This document shows, in pieces, positions 54,735 to 63,763 of a DNA stretch of 64,000 bases (within the stretch, counting starts at the first letter, position 1; the number at the start of each line of letters is the position of its first letter). Below the pieces are notes generated by a model. The model was not told where the DNA came from and ran no database searches. It was given only the letters and a program-made list of their open reading frames with translations. The position numbers and the translations under genes are program-made. The DNA comes from Pseudomonas hamedanensis (lineage in GTDB: Bacteria; Pseudomonadota; Gammaproteobacteria; Pseudomonadales; Pseudomonadaceae): positions 4,446,001 through 4,510,000 of the forward strand of contig NZ_CP077091.1 in the NCBI RefSeq assembly GCF_014268595.2, given 5' to 3'.

Positions 54735-55940
54735 TCAGTTCAGAAATTGTTGCAGCAAATCGTTGAGGAACAGCTGGCCGCGTTCGGTGGCCGCCAGACG
54801 TGACGGTTCGACCTGCAACAGACCGCTTTGTTCGGCCTCGCGCCGGCCTTCGGCAAGCGTGTCCAGAGACAGACCGGTACGCTCGCTGTACAGGCGCGAG
54901 TCCACCCCGGCGGTAAGACGCAGGGCATTCATCAGGAATTCGAACGGCATTTCCTCATCGGTCAGCGATTTCTCGCCGGCCTGAAAGCTTTTCGCCGGAT
55001 TCAGATAGTCTTTCGGCAGGCGGGTCTTCCAGGTCCGCACAATGCGCCCGTCCGGATGACTCAACTTGCCATGCGCACCGGCGCCGATGCCGATGAAATC
55101 GCCGAAGCTCCAGTAATTGAGGTTATGCCGCGCCGGCCGTCCGGCCTGGGCATACGCCGACACTTCATATTGCGCGTAACCATGCTCGGCCAGCAGCGCC
55201 TGCCCGGCCTCCTGAATGTCCCACAGCGTGTCGTCTTCCGGCAGCACCGGCGGCTGATTCCAGAACACCGTGTTCGGCTCCAGCGTCAGCTGGTACCACG
55301 AGATATGCGTCGGATTCAGCGCGATGGCCTGACGCAGGTCGCTCAACGCATCGTCCAGCGATTGATCGGGCAAACCGTGCATCAAGTCGAGGTTGAAGTT
55401 GTCGAACCCGGCCTGCCGCGCCATGCCGGCAGCGCGCACCGCTTCGTCGCCGTTGTGGATGCGGCCCAGCGCCTCAAGCTTTTCCTGCTGGAAACTCTGG
55501 ATGCCGATCGACAGGCGATTGATGCCCAACTGACGGTACGCCACGAACTTCTCTTGTTCGAAGGTGCCCGGGTTAGCCTCAAGGGTGATTTCGATATCGC
55601 TGGCGAACGGGATGCGCTGCTCGACACCCTTCAGCAAGCGTCCGAGCGCCTCGGCACTGAACAGACTCGGCGTGCCACCACCGAAGAAAATCGAGCTGAT
55701 TTCACGGCCGTAAACAGCGTGCAGATCCTGATCGAGATCGGCCAGCAACGCGTCGACGTATTCCTGCTCCGGCAGCACGGGACTGGCGGTGTGCGAGTTG
55801 AAGTCGCAATAAGGGCATTTGCGCACACACCACGGGATGTGGATGTACAGCGCCAGGGGCGGCAAGGTTGCCAGCGGCGCCCGAGGCGAAGACGCGGCGC
55901 CGCCGAAGATCAGCGACGACGCGGAAGAATCAGTGGTCAT
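54735..55940 (-). CDS. hemW: Radical SAM haem chaperone HemW
   Basis: A 401-residue radical SAM protein, formerly annotated as oxygen-independent coproporphyrinogen III oxidase but shown in several bacteria to bind and deliver haem. The cluster motif is [13 protein letters not shown], followed by [10 protein letters not shown] and the typical HemW sequence [19 protein letters not shown]. It lacks the extra N-terminal region of HemN. It overlaps rdgB by four bases. Confidence 0.94.
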   Translation of the reverse strand: MTTDSSASSLIFGGAASSPRAPLATLPPLALYIHIPWCVRKCPYCDFNSHTASPVLPEQEYVDALLADLDQDLHAVYGREISSIFFGGGTPSLFSAEALGRLLKGVEQRIPFASDIEITLEANPGTFEQEKFVAYRQLGINRLSIGIQSFQQEKLEALGRIHNGDEAVRAAGMARQAGFDNFNLDLMHGLPDQSLDDALSDLRQAIALNPTHISWYQLTLEPNTVFWNQPPVLPEDDTLWDIQEAGQALLAEHGYAQYEVSAYAQAGRPARHNLNYWSFGDFIGIGAGAHGKLSHPDGRIVRTWKTRLPKDYLNPAKSFQAGEKSLTDEEMPFEFLMNALRLTAGVDSRLYSERTGLSLDTLAEGRREAEQSGLLQVEPSRLAATERGQLFLNDLLQQFLN

Positions 55941-56533
55941 TTCAGGCCCAGACGCTGGCGCAGCAGATCCATTGCACGGGCGCGGTGGCTGATCTGGTTC
56001 TTGTCGGCCGGGCTTAACTCGGCACTGGAGCAGTCGCGCTCCGGCACCCAGAACAACGGGTCATAACCGAAACCGTGTGCGCCGCTGGCAGCGGTGAGGA
56101 TGCGCCCGTGCCACAGACCTTCGCAGAGGATTGGCAGCGGATCGTCGGCATGCCGCACCAGCGCCAATACGCAAACGAATTGCGCGCCACGCTCGGCTTG
56201 CGGCACGTCTTTCAGCGCCTCGAGCAGTTTGGCGTTGTTGGCTGCATCGCCCTTGCCGTCGGCATAACGCGCCGAGTAAATACCCGGCGCGCCGCCGAGG
56301 AAATCCACCGCCAGCCCGGAATCGTCGGCCAGTGCCGGCAAACCGGAAATGCGCGCGGCGTTGCGTGCCTTGAGAATCGCGTTCTCGACGAACGACAGGC
56401 CGGTTTCTTCCGGCTCGACCTTGCTCCACTCGCCAATCGAACGCAGTTGCACCGATTCGCCGAGCATGGCCTGGAGTTCTTTGAGTTTGCCGGCGTTATG
56501 GCTGGCCAGTACGAGCTGCTTGATGTTCATCAT
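55937..56533 (-). CDS. rdgB: dITP/XTP pyrophosphatase
   Basis: Hydrolyses non-canonical purine triphosphates so they are not built into DNA. The 198-residue protein has the signature [18 protein letters not shown], then [20 protein letters not shown] and [12 protein letters not shown]. It overlaps the DUF4426 gene upstream and hemW downstream by four bases each. Confidence 0.96.
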   Translation of the reverse strand: MMNIKQLVLASHNAGKLKELQAMLGESVQLRSIGEWSKVEPEETGLSFVENAILKARNAARISGLPALADDSGLAVDFLGGAPGIYSARYADGKGDAANNAKLLEALKDVPQAERGAQFVCVLALVRHADDPLPILCEGLWHGRILTAASGAHGFGYDPLFWVPERDCSSAELSPADKNQISHRARAMDLLRQRLGLK

Positions 56534-56964
56534 TCGCCGGGAAAGAGTTCTTGGTTGAAGTGGATAGTGTGGGTCTTGTCGCCGTTCTGCACCTTGATTT
56601 CAAAGGTGCGGGTTTCCTGCTGCGGCACCGGGTACTGGGCGATGTAGTAGATCGCGCCCTGCTCGGTGACCTGGCGAAAACTCAGCGGCACGCTTTGGCT
56701 GGTCAGGTCTTTGACCGTGCCGGTGACGCTGGCGATCAGCGGTTTGCCGTGCTTCATCACTGAAACGTTGATCACGCCCTGGTTCTTGCTGCGGATCAGC
56801 TCGGCAGCCTTGGCGATGTCTGGTTGCAGGAACGTCGAATTGAAGGTGTTGTAGTGCACCGTGATGTCGCCAAAGGTTTCCTTGCGTTCACCCTTGATGA
56901 CGTCCGCCGCGATGGCGCCAGCGCTCAGGCAGGCAGTGAGTAACAACAACGCTAGACGACTCAT
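56530..56964 (-). CDS. DUF4426 exported protein
   Basis: A 144-residue protein with a signal peptide ([16 protein letters not shown], cleavage near residue 19). The beta-rich mature part contains [20 protein letters not shown], the family's conserved segment. Function unknown. It sits between metW and rdgB in the same transcription unit. Confidence 0.84.
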   Translation of the reverse strand: MSRLALLLLTACLSAGAIAADVIKGERKETFGDITVHYNTFNSTFLQPDIAKAAELIRSKNQGVINVSVMKHGKPLIASVTGTVKDLTSQSVPLSFRQVTEQGAIYYIAQYPVPQQETRTFEIKVQNGDKTHTIHFNQELFPGE

Positions 56965-56990
56965 GTTCGTGCTCCTCGAAATGGCTCGGC

Positions 56991-57611
56991 TCAGACCGCG
57001 ACCTTGTGGTCCGCCAGTTGCGGGCTGCTGACGCGGTAGATACCGATTTCACCTAACAGATTAGGCCATAGCTTACTGGCCCACCCGTGGCGGTGCTGTT
57101 GATCCACGGCAAGCCGATCAATGACCTTCGCATCACGTTCGCGGCACAGTTCTTCGAAATCCTCGAACGTGCAGAAGTGGATGTTCGGCGTGTTGTACCA
57201 GGTGTAAGGCAGAAATTCCGACACCGGCATGCGGCCCTTGCTCGCCAGATACCAGCGGCAGCGCCAGTGGCCGAAGTTCGGGAAAGTGATGATGCACTGG
57301 CGGCCGACGCGAAGCATTTCGTCGAGGATCTTGTCCGGGTAATGCACGGCTTGCAGGGCCTGGGTCATGACGACGATGTCGAAACTGTTGCTGGCGAAGT
57401 TGCCCAGCCCTTTGTCCAGATCCTGCTCAATGACGTTGATGCCCTTGGCCACGCACTCGGCGATGTTCTCGGCGTCGTTTTCCAGGCCATAACCGGTGAC
57501 GTTCTTGTTGTCGCGCAGCCAGGTCAGCAGTTCGCCGTCACCGCAACCAAGGTCGAGGACGCGGCTGCCGGCGGGGATCCATTCCTGGATGATTTCCAGA
57601 TCAGCTCTCAT
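56991..57611 (-). CDS. metW: Methionine biosynthesis protein MetW
   Basis: A 206-residue class I methyltransferase-fold protein with the SAM-like motif VLDLGCGDGELLTWL and FDIVVMTQALQAVHYPDKIL. MetW is found next to homoserine acyltransferase genes and has been reported to be needed for MetX activity in pseudomonads, rather than acting as a proven methyltransferase. It begins seven bases after the metX stop. Confidence 0.93.
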   Translation of the reverse strand: MRADLEIIQEWIPAGSRVLDLGCGDGELLTWLRDNKNVTGYGLENDAENIAECVAKGINVIEQDLDKGLGNFASNSFDIVVMTQALQAVHYPDKILDEMLRVGRQCIITFPNFGHWRCRWYLASKGRMPVSEFLPYTWYNTPNIHFCTFEDFEELCRERDAKVIDRLAVDQQHRHGWASKLWPNLLGEIGIYRVSSPQLADHKVAV

Positions 57612-57618
57612 GGCTTTC

Positions 57619-58758
57619 TCACAACGAAATGCGGTTCATGTAATTGCCGAACGCCTGCAAATAACGCGGGATCGGAATCAGGAAGGCGTCGTGGCCCTGC
57701 GGCGCGTCGATTTCCAGGTAACTGACGTCTTTGCGCGCGGCCATCAGCGCGTCCACCAATTCCCGCGAACGGGCTGGGGAGAAGCGCCAGTCAGTGGTGA
57801 ACGACATCACGCAGAATTTCGCCGTGGCGTTTTCGAAGGTTTTTGCCAGATCATCGTCGAAGTTCGCCGCCGGATCGAAGTAGTCCAGCGCCTTGGTCAT
57901 CAACAAGTACGTATTGGCATCGAAACGACCGGAGAACTCCTCGCCTTGATAACGCAGGTAGCTTTCAACCTGGAACTCGACACTGTGGAAGTCATAGTTG
58001 AGCTTTTCGCTCTTCAGGCCCCGGCCGAATTTCTCACCCATGGAGTCGTCGGACAGGTAGGTGATGTGCCCAACCATGCGCGCCAGCATCAGGCCGCGCT
58101 TGGGGATCACGCCCGCTTCCTGGAACGAACCGCCATGGAATTCCGGGTCGGTGAGGATCGCCTGACGCGCGACTTCGTTGAAGGCGATGTTCTGTGCCGA
58201 CAGCTTCGGCGCCGAAGCGATGGCCAGGCAGTGACGCACGCGATCCGGGTAGGTGATGGTCCATTGCAGCGCCTGCATGCCGCCGAGGCTGCCGCCGATC
58301 ACCGCCGCCCACTGGCCAATGCCGAGCACGTCAGCGAGACGCGCCTGGCTGTGCACCCAGTCTTCCACGGTGAGCACCGGGAAGTCGGCGCCGAACGGCT
58401 TGCCGGTCTCCGGGTTGACGCTGCTCGGGCCGGTGGAGCCGTTGCAGCCGCCGAGGTTGTTCAGGCTGACCACGAAGAACTTGTTGGTGTCGATCGGCTT
58501 GCCGGGACCGATGCAGCTGTCCCACCAACCGGGCTTGCGGTCGTCGACGCTGTGATAACCGGCGGCGTGATGATGGCCGGACAGGGCGTGGCAGATCAGC
58601 ACGGCGTTGCTCGCCTGCGCATTGAGCGTGCCGTAGGTTTCGTAGATCAGGTCATAGGCGGCCAGCGAACGACCACAGGCCAGCGCCAGCGGTTCGCTGA
58701 AATGCGCGGTTTGCGGCGTTACCAGACCAACAGAATCGGGGGGAAAGGCAGTTGGCAT
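57619..58758 (-). CDS. metX: Homoserine O-succinyltransferase (MetX)
   Basis: Acylates homoserine in methionine synthesis. The 379-residue alpha/beta-hydrolase-fold enzyme has the nucleophile elbow [12 protein letters not shown], the segment [19 protein letters not shown] and catalytic His in PQGHDAFLI. MetX was long named an acetyltransferase, but pseudomonad enzymes use succinyl-CoA; I infer that here from the genus. It heads the metX-metW unit. Confidence 0.95.
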   Translation of the reverse strand: MPTAFPPDSVGLVTPQTAHFSEPLALACGRSLAAYDLIYETYGTLNAQASNAVLICHALSGHHHAAGYHSVDDRKPGWWDSCIGPGKPIDTNKFFVVSLNNLGGCNGSTGPSSVNPETGKPFGADFPVLTVEDWVHSQARLADVLGIGQWAAVIGGSLGGMQALQWTITYPDRVRHCLAIASAPKLSAQNIAFNEVARQAILTDPEFHGGSFQEAGVIPKRGLMLARMVGHITYLSDDSMGEKFGRGLKSEKLNYDFHSVEFQVESYLRYQGEEFSGRFDANTYLLMTKALDYFDPAANFDDDLAKTFENATAKFCVMSFTTDWRFSPARSRELVDALMAARKDVSYLEIDAPQGHDAFLIPIPRYLQAFGNYMNRISL

Positions 58759-58861
58759 CGACCCTGCTCTCGTTGAAATGAGGCGTAAGTCTAAAGACCG
58801 GGGGGGTTAGCGGCAAGCAACGATCGGGTCTGCGTTTATTCAGCTATATCGAGGTGCGCCC

Positions 58862-58926
58862 ATCGCGAGCAGGCTCACTCCTACAGGGGGAACGCATTCC
58901 AAATGTAGGAGTGAGCCTGCTCGCGA
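58862..58926. repeat. REP pair (REPIN), TAGGAGTGAGCCTGCTCGCGA family
   Basis: Inverted arms with an 18-base spacer between the YggT and metX genes, both on the minus strand. It separates two transcription units in tandem. Confidence 0.9.
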
Positions 58927-58963
58927 AAAGCGCGACTCGGTCAGTCAGACCGAACGCACCATC

Positions 58964-59554
58964 TCACATCAGCAAACGCAGAATCTCCGGCATCATCGTC
59001 ATCGCCGCCAGATTGTTGATGACCAGCATGTCGATCAATTTCAGCGCGAGGAAAGCGAAGATCGGCGACAGGTCCAGGCCGCCCAGGTTCGGCAGGAAGC
59101 GGCGGAACGGCGCCAGTGCCGGTTCGCAGATCTGGTTGACCAGTTCGGCGCCCGGATTGTGGCTGCCCGGTGCGACCCACGACAGGATCACGCTGATGAT
59201 CAGGGCGAAGAAGAAAATCTTCAGGAACAGCGCGGTGACGCCGATCAGCGACCAGATCAACAGTTGCAGCGGATTGCCGGTGGTGCCATAGGTCAGCAGC
59301 AGGGTCAGCGCCATCAGCAGCAGTTGCACCAGGATCGCCAGCACCAGCGACGACATGTCGAGGCCGAACAGGCTCGGGATGATCCGGCGCAGAGGCTTGA
59401 GCAGCGGCTGGGTGGCTTTGACGATGAACTGGCACAGCGGGTTATAGAAGTTCGCCCGCACCAGTTGCAGGACGAAGCGCAGCAGCACGATCAGCAAATA
59501 CAGGCTGCCGAGGGTTTGCAGCACGTAAACCGCTGCGGTGTTCAATCCGATCAT
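58964..59554 (-). CDS. YggT-family membrane protein
   Basis: A 196-residue inner-membrane protein with two YGGT repeats. Each has a hydrophobic pair of helices around a conserved loop: NPLCQFIVKATQPLLKPLRR near residues 37-56 and GAELVNQICEPALAPFRRFL near 133-152. The family is linked to osmotic and K+ homeostasis in some bacteria. It lies ten bases behind proC in the conserved yggS-proC-yggT order. Confidence 0.9.
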   Translation of the reverse strand: MIGLNTAAVYVLQTLGSLYLLIVLLRFVLQLVRANFYNPLCQFIVKATQPLLKPLRRIIPSLFGLDMSSLVLAILVQLLLMALTLLLTYGTTGNPLQLLIWSLIGVTALFLKIFFFALIISVILSWVAPGSHNPGAELVNQICEPALAPFRRFLPNLGGLDLSPIFAFLALKLIDMLVINNLAAMTMMPEILRLLM

Positions 59555-59564
59555 GAAAGGCTCC

Positions 59565-60383
59565 TTATTTGCCCAGTTGTTCGGCCATTTCGGCCGAGCG
59601 GTGCGCGGCGGCGCCGAGTGCGGTTTCGACCAGCGCTTCGAAGCCGCCAGCCTGGAATGATTTGATCGCCGCTTCCGTCGTGCCGTTTGGCGAGGTCACG
59701 CGGCGGCGCAGTTCGGCGGCGTCAACGTCGCTGGACACCGCCATGTGCGCGGCGCCCAGCGCGGTTTGCGCGGTCAGCTGTTCAGCGATTGCCTTGGGCA
59801 GGCCGAGTTTCACGCCGGCAGCGGTCATGGCTTCGATCAGCAGGAAGAAGTACGCCGGGCCAGAGCCTGAGACCGCCGTGACTGCGTCGAGTTGCTGCTC
59901 TTCTTCCAGCCACAGGGCGATGCCAACGGCGGACAGCAGCTCTTCGGCTTGCTGACGCTGCTCGGCGGTTACCTCGTCGGTGGCGTACAAGCCGCTGACG
60001 CCCTGACGCAGCAGCGCCGGGGTATTGGGCATGCAGCGCACGATCGGCTGCTCGCCGAGCCACGCGGTCATGCTCGCACAGGTGATGCCGGCGGCAATCG
60101 ACACCACCAGTTGATGCGGCTTCAGGCTCGGGCGGAGCGCCTCGCACACGGCTTTCATCGCCTGTGGCTTGACCGCCAGCACGATGACATCGACGCCGTC
60201 GATGGCCTGGGCATTCTCGGCAAAGGTTTCGATGCCGTGTTCGGCGCTGACTTTGGCGCGGGTTTCTTCGCCCGGATCGCTGGCGCGAATCTGCGCCGCT
60301 TCCAGACCCTTGGCGCGCAAGCCGCCAATCAGACTGGCCGCCATGTTGCCCGCACCGATAAACGCAATACGTGTGTTGCTCAT
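59565..60383 (-). CDS. proC: Pyrroline-5-carboxylate reductase
   Basis: Final step of proline synthesis, reducing pyrroline-5-carboxylate with NAD(P)H. The 272-residue protein has the Rossmann motif IAFIGAGNMAASLIGGL and the C-terminal signature SGSGPAYFFLLIEAMTAAGV, followed by TSPNGTTEAA. It starts 23 bases after the yggS stop. Confidence 0.96.
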   Translation of the reverse strand: MSNTRIAFIGAGNMAASLIGGLRAKGLEAAQIRASDPGEETRAKVSAEHGIETFAENAQAIDGVDVIVLAVKPQAMKAVCEALRPSLKPHQLVVSIAAGITCASMTAWLGEQPIVRCMPNTPALLRQGVSGLYATDEVTAEQRQQAEELLSAVGIALWLEEEQQLDAVTAVSGSGPAYFFLLIEAMTAAGVKLGLPKAIAEQLTAQTALGAAHMAVSSDVDAAELRRRVTSPNGTTEAAIKSFQAGGFEALVETALGAAAHRSAEMAEQLGK

Positions 60384-60406
60384 GTGTGGTCCTTATCTGG
60401 AAACGT

Positions 60407-61093
60407 TCAAGACTGGGAGTAATCTCTGGCGCCAAACAGCGCGGTACCGATCCGCACCCAGGTGGCGCCTTGGGCGATGGCCGACTCGAGGTCGTGGCTC
60501 ATGCCCATGGACAATGTGTCGAGTGGCAGATTGAGGCTCGCCTGCAATGTCTGCACGGCGGCGAAGGCAGCATCTTGCTCGGCGCGCGCTTCGGTCGGCT
60601 CGGGAATCGCCATCAAACCGCGCAAGTGCAAACGCGGCAGTTGGCTGATGGCCTCGGCCAGCGCGGGCAGATCGGCCGGGTTGCAGCCGGATTTACTCGC
60701 TTCGCCGCTGACATTCACCTGGATGCAGATGTTCAGCGGCGGCAGCTCGGCCGGGCGTTGTTCGGACAGGCGTTGGGCAATTTTCAGGCGATCCACGGAG
60801 TGCACCCAGTCGAAATGCTCGGCAATCGCGCGAGTCTTGTTCGATTGAATGGGGCCGATGAAGTGCCAGATCAAGGGCAGGTCGGCCAGCTCCAGCTGTT
60901 TGCTCAAGGCCTCCTGCAGGTAGTTCTCACCGAAGTCGCGCAGGCCGGCGGCGTAGGCTTCACGCAGGGCCTGGGCAGGTTTGGTCTTGCTCACGGCGAG
61001 TAGCTGGACGCTGTTTTCAGGTCGTCCGGCAGCGGCAGTCGCGGCCTGAATGCGTGAACTAACGAGGGCGATGTTGTCTGCTATCGTGGACAT
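60407..61093 (-). CDS. yggS: YggS-family PLP homeostasis protein
   Basis: A 228-residue PLP-binding protein (PLPBP family) that buffers the B6 cofactor and affects amino-acid metabolism; it has no proven catalytic activity. The PLP lysine lies in LLAVSKTKPAQALREAY, followed by GENYLQEALSK and IQVNVSGEASKSG. ATG 61093 is preceded directly by a TTG in frame. It is divergent from pilT across 56 bases and heads the yggS-proC-yggT unit. Confidence 0.94.
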   Translation of the reverse strand: MSTIADNIALVSSRIQAATAAAGRPENSVQLLAVSKTKPAQALREAYAAGLRDFGENYLQEALSKQLELADLPLIWHFIGPIQSNKTRAIAEHFDWVHSVDRLKIAQRLSEQRPAELPPLNICIQVNVSGEASKSGCNPADLPALAEAISQLPRLHLRGLMAIPEPTEARAEQDAAFAAVQTLQASLNLPLDTLSMGMSHDLESAIAQGATWVRIGTALFGARDYSQS

Positions 61094-61149
61094 CAAGAGG
61101 CGCCGGCGGTCTGTAGGTTCGCGGCATTCTACTGGAATTGAGGGACGCT

Positions 61150-62184
61150 ATGGATATCACTGAACTGCTGGCCTTCAGCGCCAAACAGGGCGCTTCCGAC
61201 CTGCACCTGTCGGCCGGCCTGCCGCCGATGATCCGTGTCGATGGTGATGTGCGGCGGATCAATCTGCCAGCGCTGGACCACAAGCAAGTACACGAACTGA
61301 TCTACGACATCATGAACGACACCCAGCGGGTCGACTTCGAGAAAAATCTGGAAACCGATTTTTCCTTCGATGTGCCCGGTGTCGCGCGGTTTCGGGTCAA
61401 CGCGTTCAACCAGAACCGTGGCGCTGGCGCGGTGTTCCGCACCATTCCGTCGAAAGTGCTGAGCATGGAAGACCTCGGCATGGGCGATGTTTTCCGCAAG
61501 ATCACCGATGCGCCGCGCGGGCTGGTGCTGGTGACCGGGCCGACCGGCTCCGGCAAATCGACTACGTTGGCGGCAATGATCGATTACCTGAACACCCATC
61601 GGCATCATCACATCCTGACCATTGAAGATCCGATCGAATTTGTTCATGAATCGCGCAAATGCCTGATCAATCAGCGCGAAGTTCATCGCGATACCCGCAG
61701 TTTCGCCACGGCGCTTCGTTCGGCGCTACGTGAAGATCCGGACGTGATTCTGGTTGGCGAGATGCGCGATCTGGAAACCATTCGCCTGGCGCTGACCGCC
61801 GCTGAGACCGGACATCTGGTGTTCGGCACGTTGCACACGACCTCGGCGGCCAAGACCATCGACCGCGTGGTCGACGTGTTTCCCGGGGACGAGAAGTCGA
61901 TGGTCCGCTCGATGCTCTCGGAGTCATTGCTGGCGGTGGTGTCGCAGACGCTGATCAAGAAGATCGGCGGCGGGCGGGTGGCGGCGCACGAAATCATGCT
62001 CGGCACGTCGGCGATCCGCAATCTGATCCGCGAAGACAAGGTGGCGCAGATGTATTCGGCGATTCAGACCGGCGGGTCGTTGGGCATGCAGACACTGGAC
62101 ATGTGCCTGAAGGATCTGGTGACCAAGGGCTTGATCAGCCGCGAGCACGCTCGGGAGAAGGCGCGTACCCCGGATAATTTCTGA
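61150..62184 (+). CDS. pilT: Type IV pilus retraction ATPase
   Basis: Hexameric motor that depolymerises type IV pili and drives twitching. The 344-residue protein shows an N-terminal PAS-like domain, Walker A GPTGSGKSTT, an Asp box around ILTIEDPIEFVHE, Walker B VGEMRDLETIRLAL and the C-terminal AIRNLIRE motif needed for retraction. ATG 61150 follows AGGGACG. The usual neighbour pilU is not present downstream; a REP element follows instead. Confidence 0.97.
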   Translation: MDITELLAFSAKQGASDLHLSAGLPPMIRVDGDVRRINLPALDHKQVHELIYDIMNDTQRVDFEKNLETDFSFDVPGVARFRVNAFNQNRGAGAVFRTIPSKVLSMEDLGMGDVFRKITDAPRGLVLVTGPTGSGKSTTLAAMIDYLNTHRHHHILTIEDPIEFVHESRKCLINQREVHRDTRSFATALRSALREDPDVILVGEMRDLETIRLALTAAETGHLVFGTLHTTSAAKTIDRVVDVFPGDEKSMVRSMLSESLLAVVSQTLIKKIGGGRVAAHEIMLGTSAIRNLIREDKVAQMYSAIQTGGSLGMQTLDMCLKDLVTKGLISREHAREKARTPDNF

Positions 62185-62192
62185 GGGACGGT

Positions 62193-62302
62193 GATCGTTC
62201 CCACGCTCTGCGTGGGAATGCAGCCCGGGACGCTCTGCGTCCCTGCCGAAGCGGACGCGGAGCGTCCATTGATGCATTCCCACGCGGAGCGTGGGAACGA
62301 TC
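62193..62302. repeat. REP-like pair, GATCGTTCCCACGCTCTGCGTGGGAA family
   Basis: Outer arms GATCGTTCCCACGCTCTGCG / CGCGGAGCGTGGGAACGATC and an inner GGACGCTCTGCGTCC / GGACGCGGAGCGTCC pair fill the gap between the convergent pilT and C40 peptidase genes. Confidence 0.9.
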
Positions 62303-62311
62303 AATCGCGTG

Positions 62312-62929
62312 TTAGCGCTGAACTACGCGCAACTGCTGTTGCTCTTTCGGCAACACCCGCTTGGCCACGACGTAGTGCTTCTGCCAGTACGGTTTGTTCA
62401 GCGTGTCGATGCTTACCGCTTTGCCGCGGCGCGGGGCGTGGATGAAGCGGTCGTTGCCCAGGTAGATGGCAACGTGATTGACCCGACGGCTCTTGATGTT
62501 GAAGAAAATCAGGTCGCCCGGCTTCAGATCCTTGCGTTCGACTTTCTCGCCGTGACCGCTGGCCATGGCATTGGAGGTGCGTGGCAGGTCGAAGGTGGCG
62601 TCGTTGAACGCGTATTTCACCAGGCCGCTGCAATCAAAGCCTTTACTTGGGCTGCTGCCGCCCCAACGATAAGGTGTACCGAGAACGTTCACCGCACGGC
62701 TCAGCACGTTACTGCTTTCCTTGCTCGCCATCGGTGGCACCAGCTTGCTGTGGCTCTTGCTGCTCAGCGTGGTGGTTTTGCTCTTGCTGCTTTTGCTCGA
62801 AGGAGCCGAAGCATGGGATTTAGGGGTGAAGCCGTTGACGTTGGGAAGACGTTGCTCACGATTGGTGGCGTGGGCGGCCAGTGGCATTAATAGGCAAATA
62901 GTTAGCCATGTCTTGAAAAATGGTCGCAT
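62312..62929 (-). CDS. NlpC/P60 (C40) peptidoglycan endopeptidase
   Basis: A 205-residue exported cell-wall hydrolase. ATG 62929 gives a signal peptide (MRPFFKTWLTICLLMPLAAHA, with cleavage near residue 21), then a Ser/Lys-rich linker (SSKSSKSKTTTLSSKSHSK). The NlpC/P60 domain has catalytic Cys in SKGFDCSGLVKYAF and His in VNHVAIYLGNDRFIHAPRRG. It likely cleaves stem peptides. A longer frame upstream lacks a signal and is not used. Confidence 0.9.
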   Translation of the reverse strand: MRPFFKTWLTICLLMPLAAHATNREQRLPNVNGFTPKSHASAPSSKSSKSKTTTLSSKSHSKLVPPMASKESSNVLSRAVNVLGTPYRWGGSSPSKGFDCSGLVKYAFNDATFDLPRTSNAMASGHGEKVERKDLKPGDLIFFNIKSRRVNHVAIYLGNDRFIHAPRRGKAVSIDTLNKPYWQKHYVVAKRVLPKEQQQLRVVQR

Positions 62930-63177
62930 TAGGCGTGGCTCTTGAGTGGTAGCGCGCAACTTTATAACAGCTTTTTTTGCCGCTCCGAGGCCGTTCATCG
63001 ATTCCTTCGGCTTGCTACGGAACCAAAAAAGCACAAAAAGTACGCAATTGTCCGACAGAAGTCAGGTTCTACAAGGGTTTCGCGCTAGCAACGGTAACAT
63101 TTGCCATACGTCGGGCACCTGTAAAAAAGTCACAAAGAAATGAAGAATATTTATCTATCGAGTGCAATGAGGTTTTA

Positions 63178-63612
63178 ATGAACAGCTATCAGCTACCCCG
63201 TGTGCAGGAAAAAGACACCCACAGCAAAGTCATCGGCTATCTGCTGTGGATTTTCGGCTTCACCGGCGCGCACCGCTTTTATTACGGCAAGCCGGTGACC
63301 GGGACGGTCTGGTTTTTCACCTTCGGTTTGCTGGGGATTGGCTGGCTGATCGACGTGTTTCTGATCCCGGCGATGGATCGCGAAGCAGACCTGCGCTTTA
63401 CCGCCGGGCCAATCGAGTACAACGTCGCGTGGATCCTGCTGACCTTCCTCGGTGTGTTCGGCGTGCACCGGATGTATCAGGGCAAATGGATCAGCGGTTT
63501 GCTGTATCTGCTGACGGGAGGGTTGTTCTTTCTGGGCGTGCTGTATGACTTCTGGACGCTGAACGATCAGGTGTCGGTGCGTAACGCGCAGAAGCGCGGC
63601 GCCTTCCAATAA
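63178..63612 (+). CDS. TM2-domain membrane protein with two TM2 units
   Basis: A 144-residue protein with two copies of the TM2 helix pair. The first is VIGYLLWIFGFTGAHRFYYG (about 18-37) with GIGWLIDVFLIPAM; the second is WILLTFLGVFGVHRMYQGKW (about 84-103) with LGVLYDFWTLND. The aromatic-rich G-x-H-R-F/M-Y loop repeats in each half. The function of this bacterial family is unknown. ATG 63178 follows ATGAGG, and a longer frame upstream lacks homology. Confidence 0.85.
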   Translation: MNSYQLPRVQEKDTHSKVIGYLLWIFGFTGAHRFYYGKPVTGTVWFFTFGLLGIGWLIDVFLIPAMDREADLRFTAGPIEYNVAWILLTFLGVFGVHRMYQGKWISGLLYLLTGGLFFLGVLYDFWTLNDQVSVRNAQKRGAFQ

Positions 63613-63613
63613 G

Positions 63614-63747
63614 TTGTGGCGAGGGGATTTATCCCCGTTGGGCCGCGAAGCGGTCCTGAATCTGAGAACGCGGTGGATATGATCCACCGCGCGCGATGGC
63701 TTCGCGACTGCTTCGCAGCCGAACGGGGATAAATCCCCTCGCCACAA
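63614..63747. repeat. REP pair, TTGTGGCGAGGGGATTTATCCCCGTT family
   Basis: The arms TTGTGGCGAGGGGATTTATC and GATAAATCCCCTCGCCACAA are perfect complements. A second hairpin, CGCGGTGGATATGATCCACC followed by GCG, sits in the middle. It is the only copy of this variant in the window. Confidence 0.9.
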
Positions 63748-63763
63748 GTTCCTCAGCAGCAGG

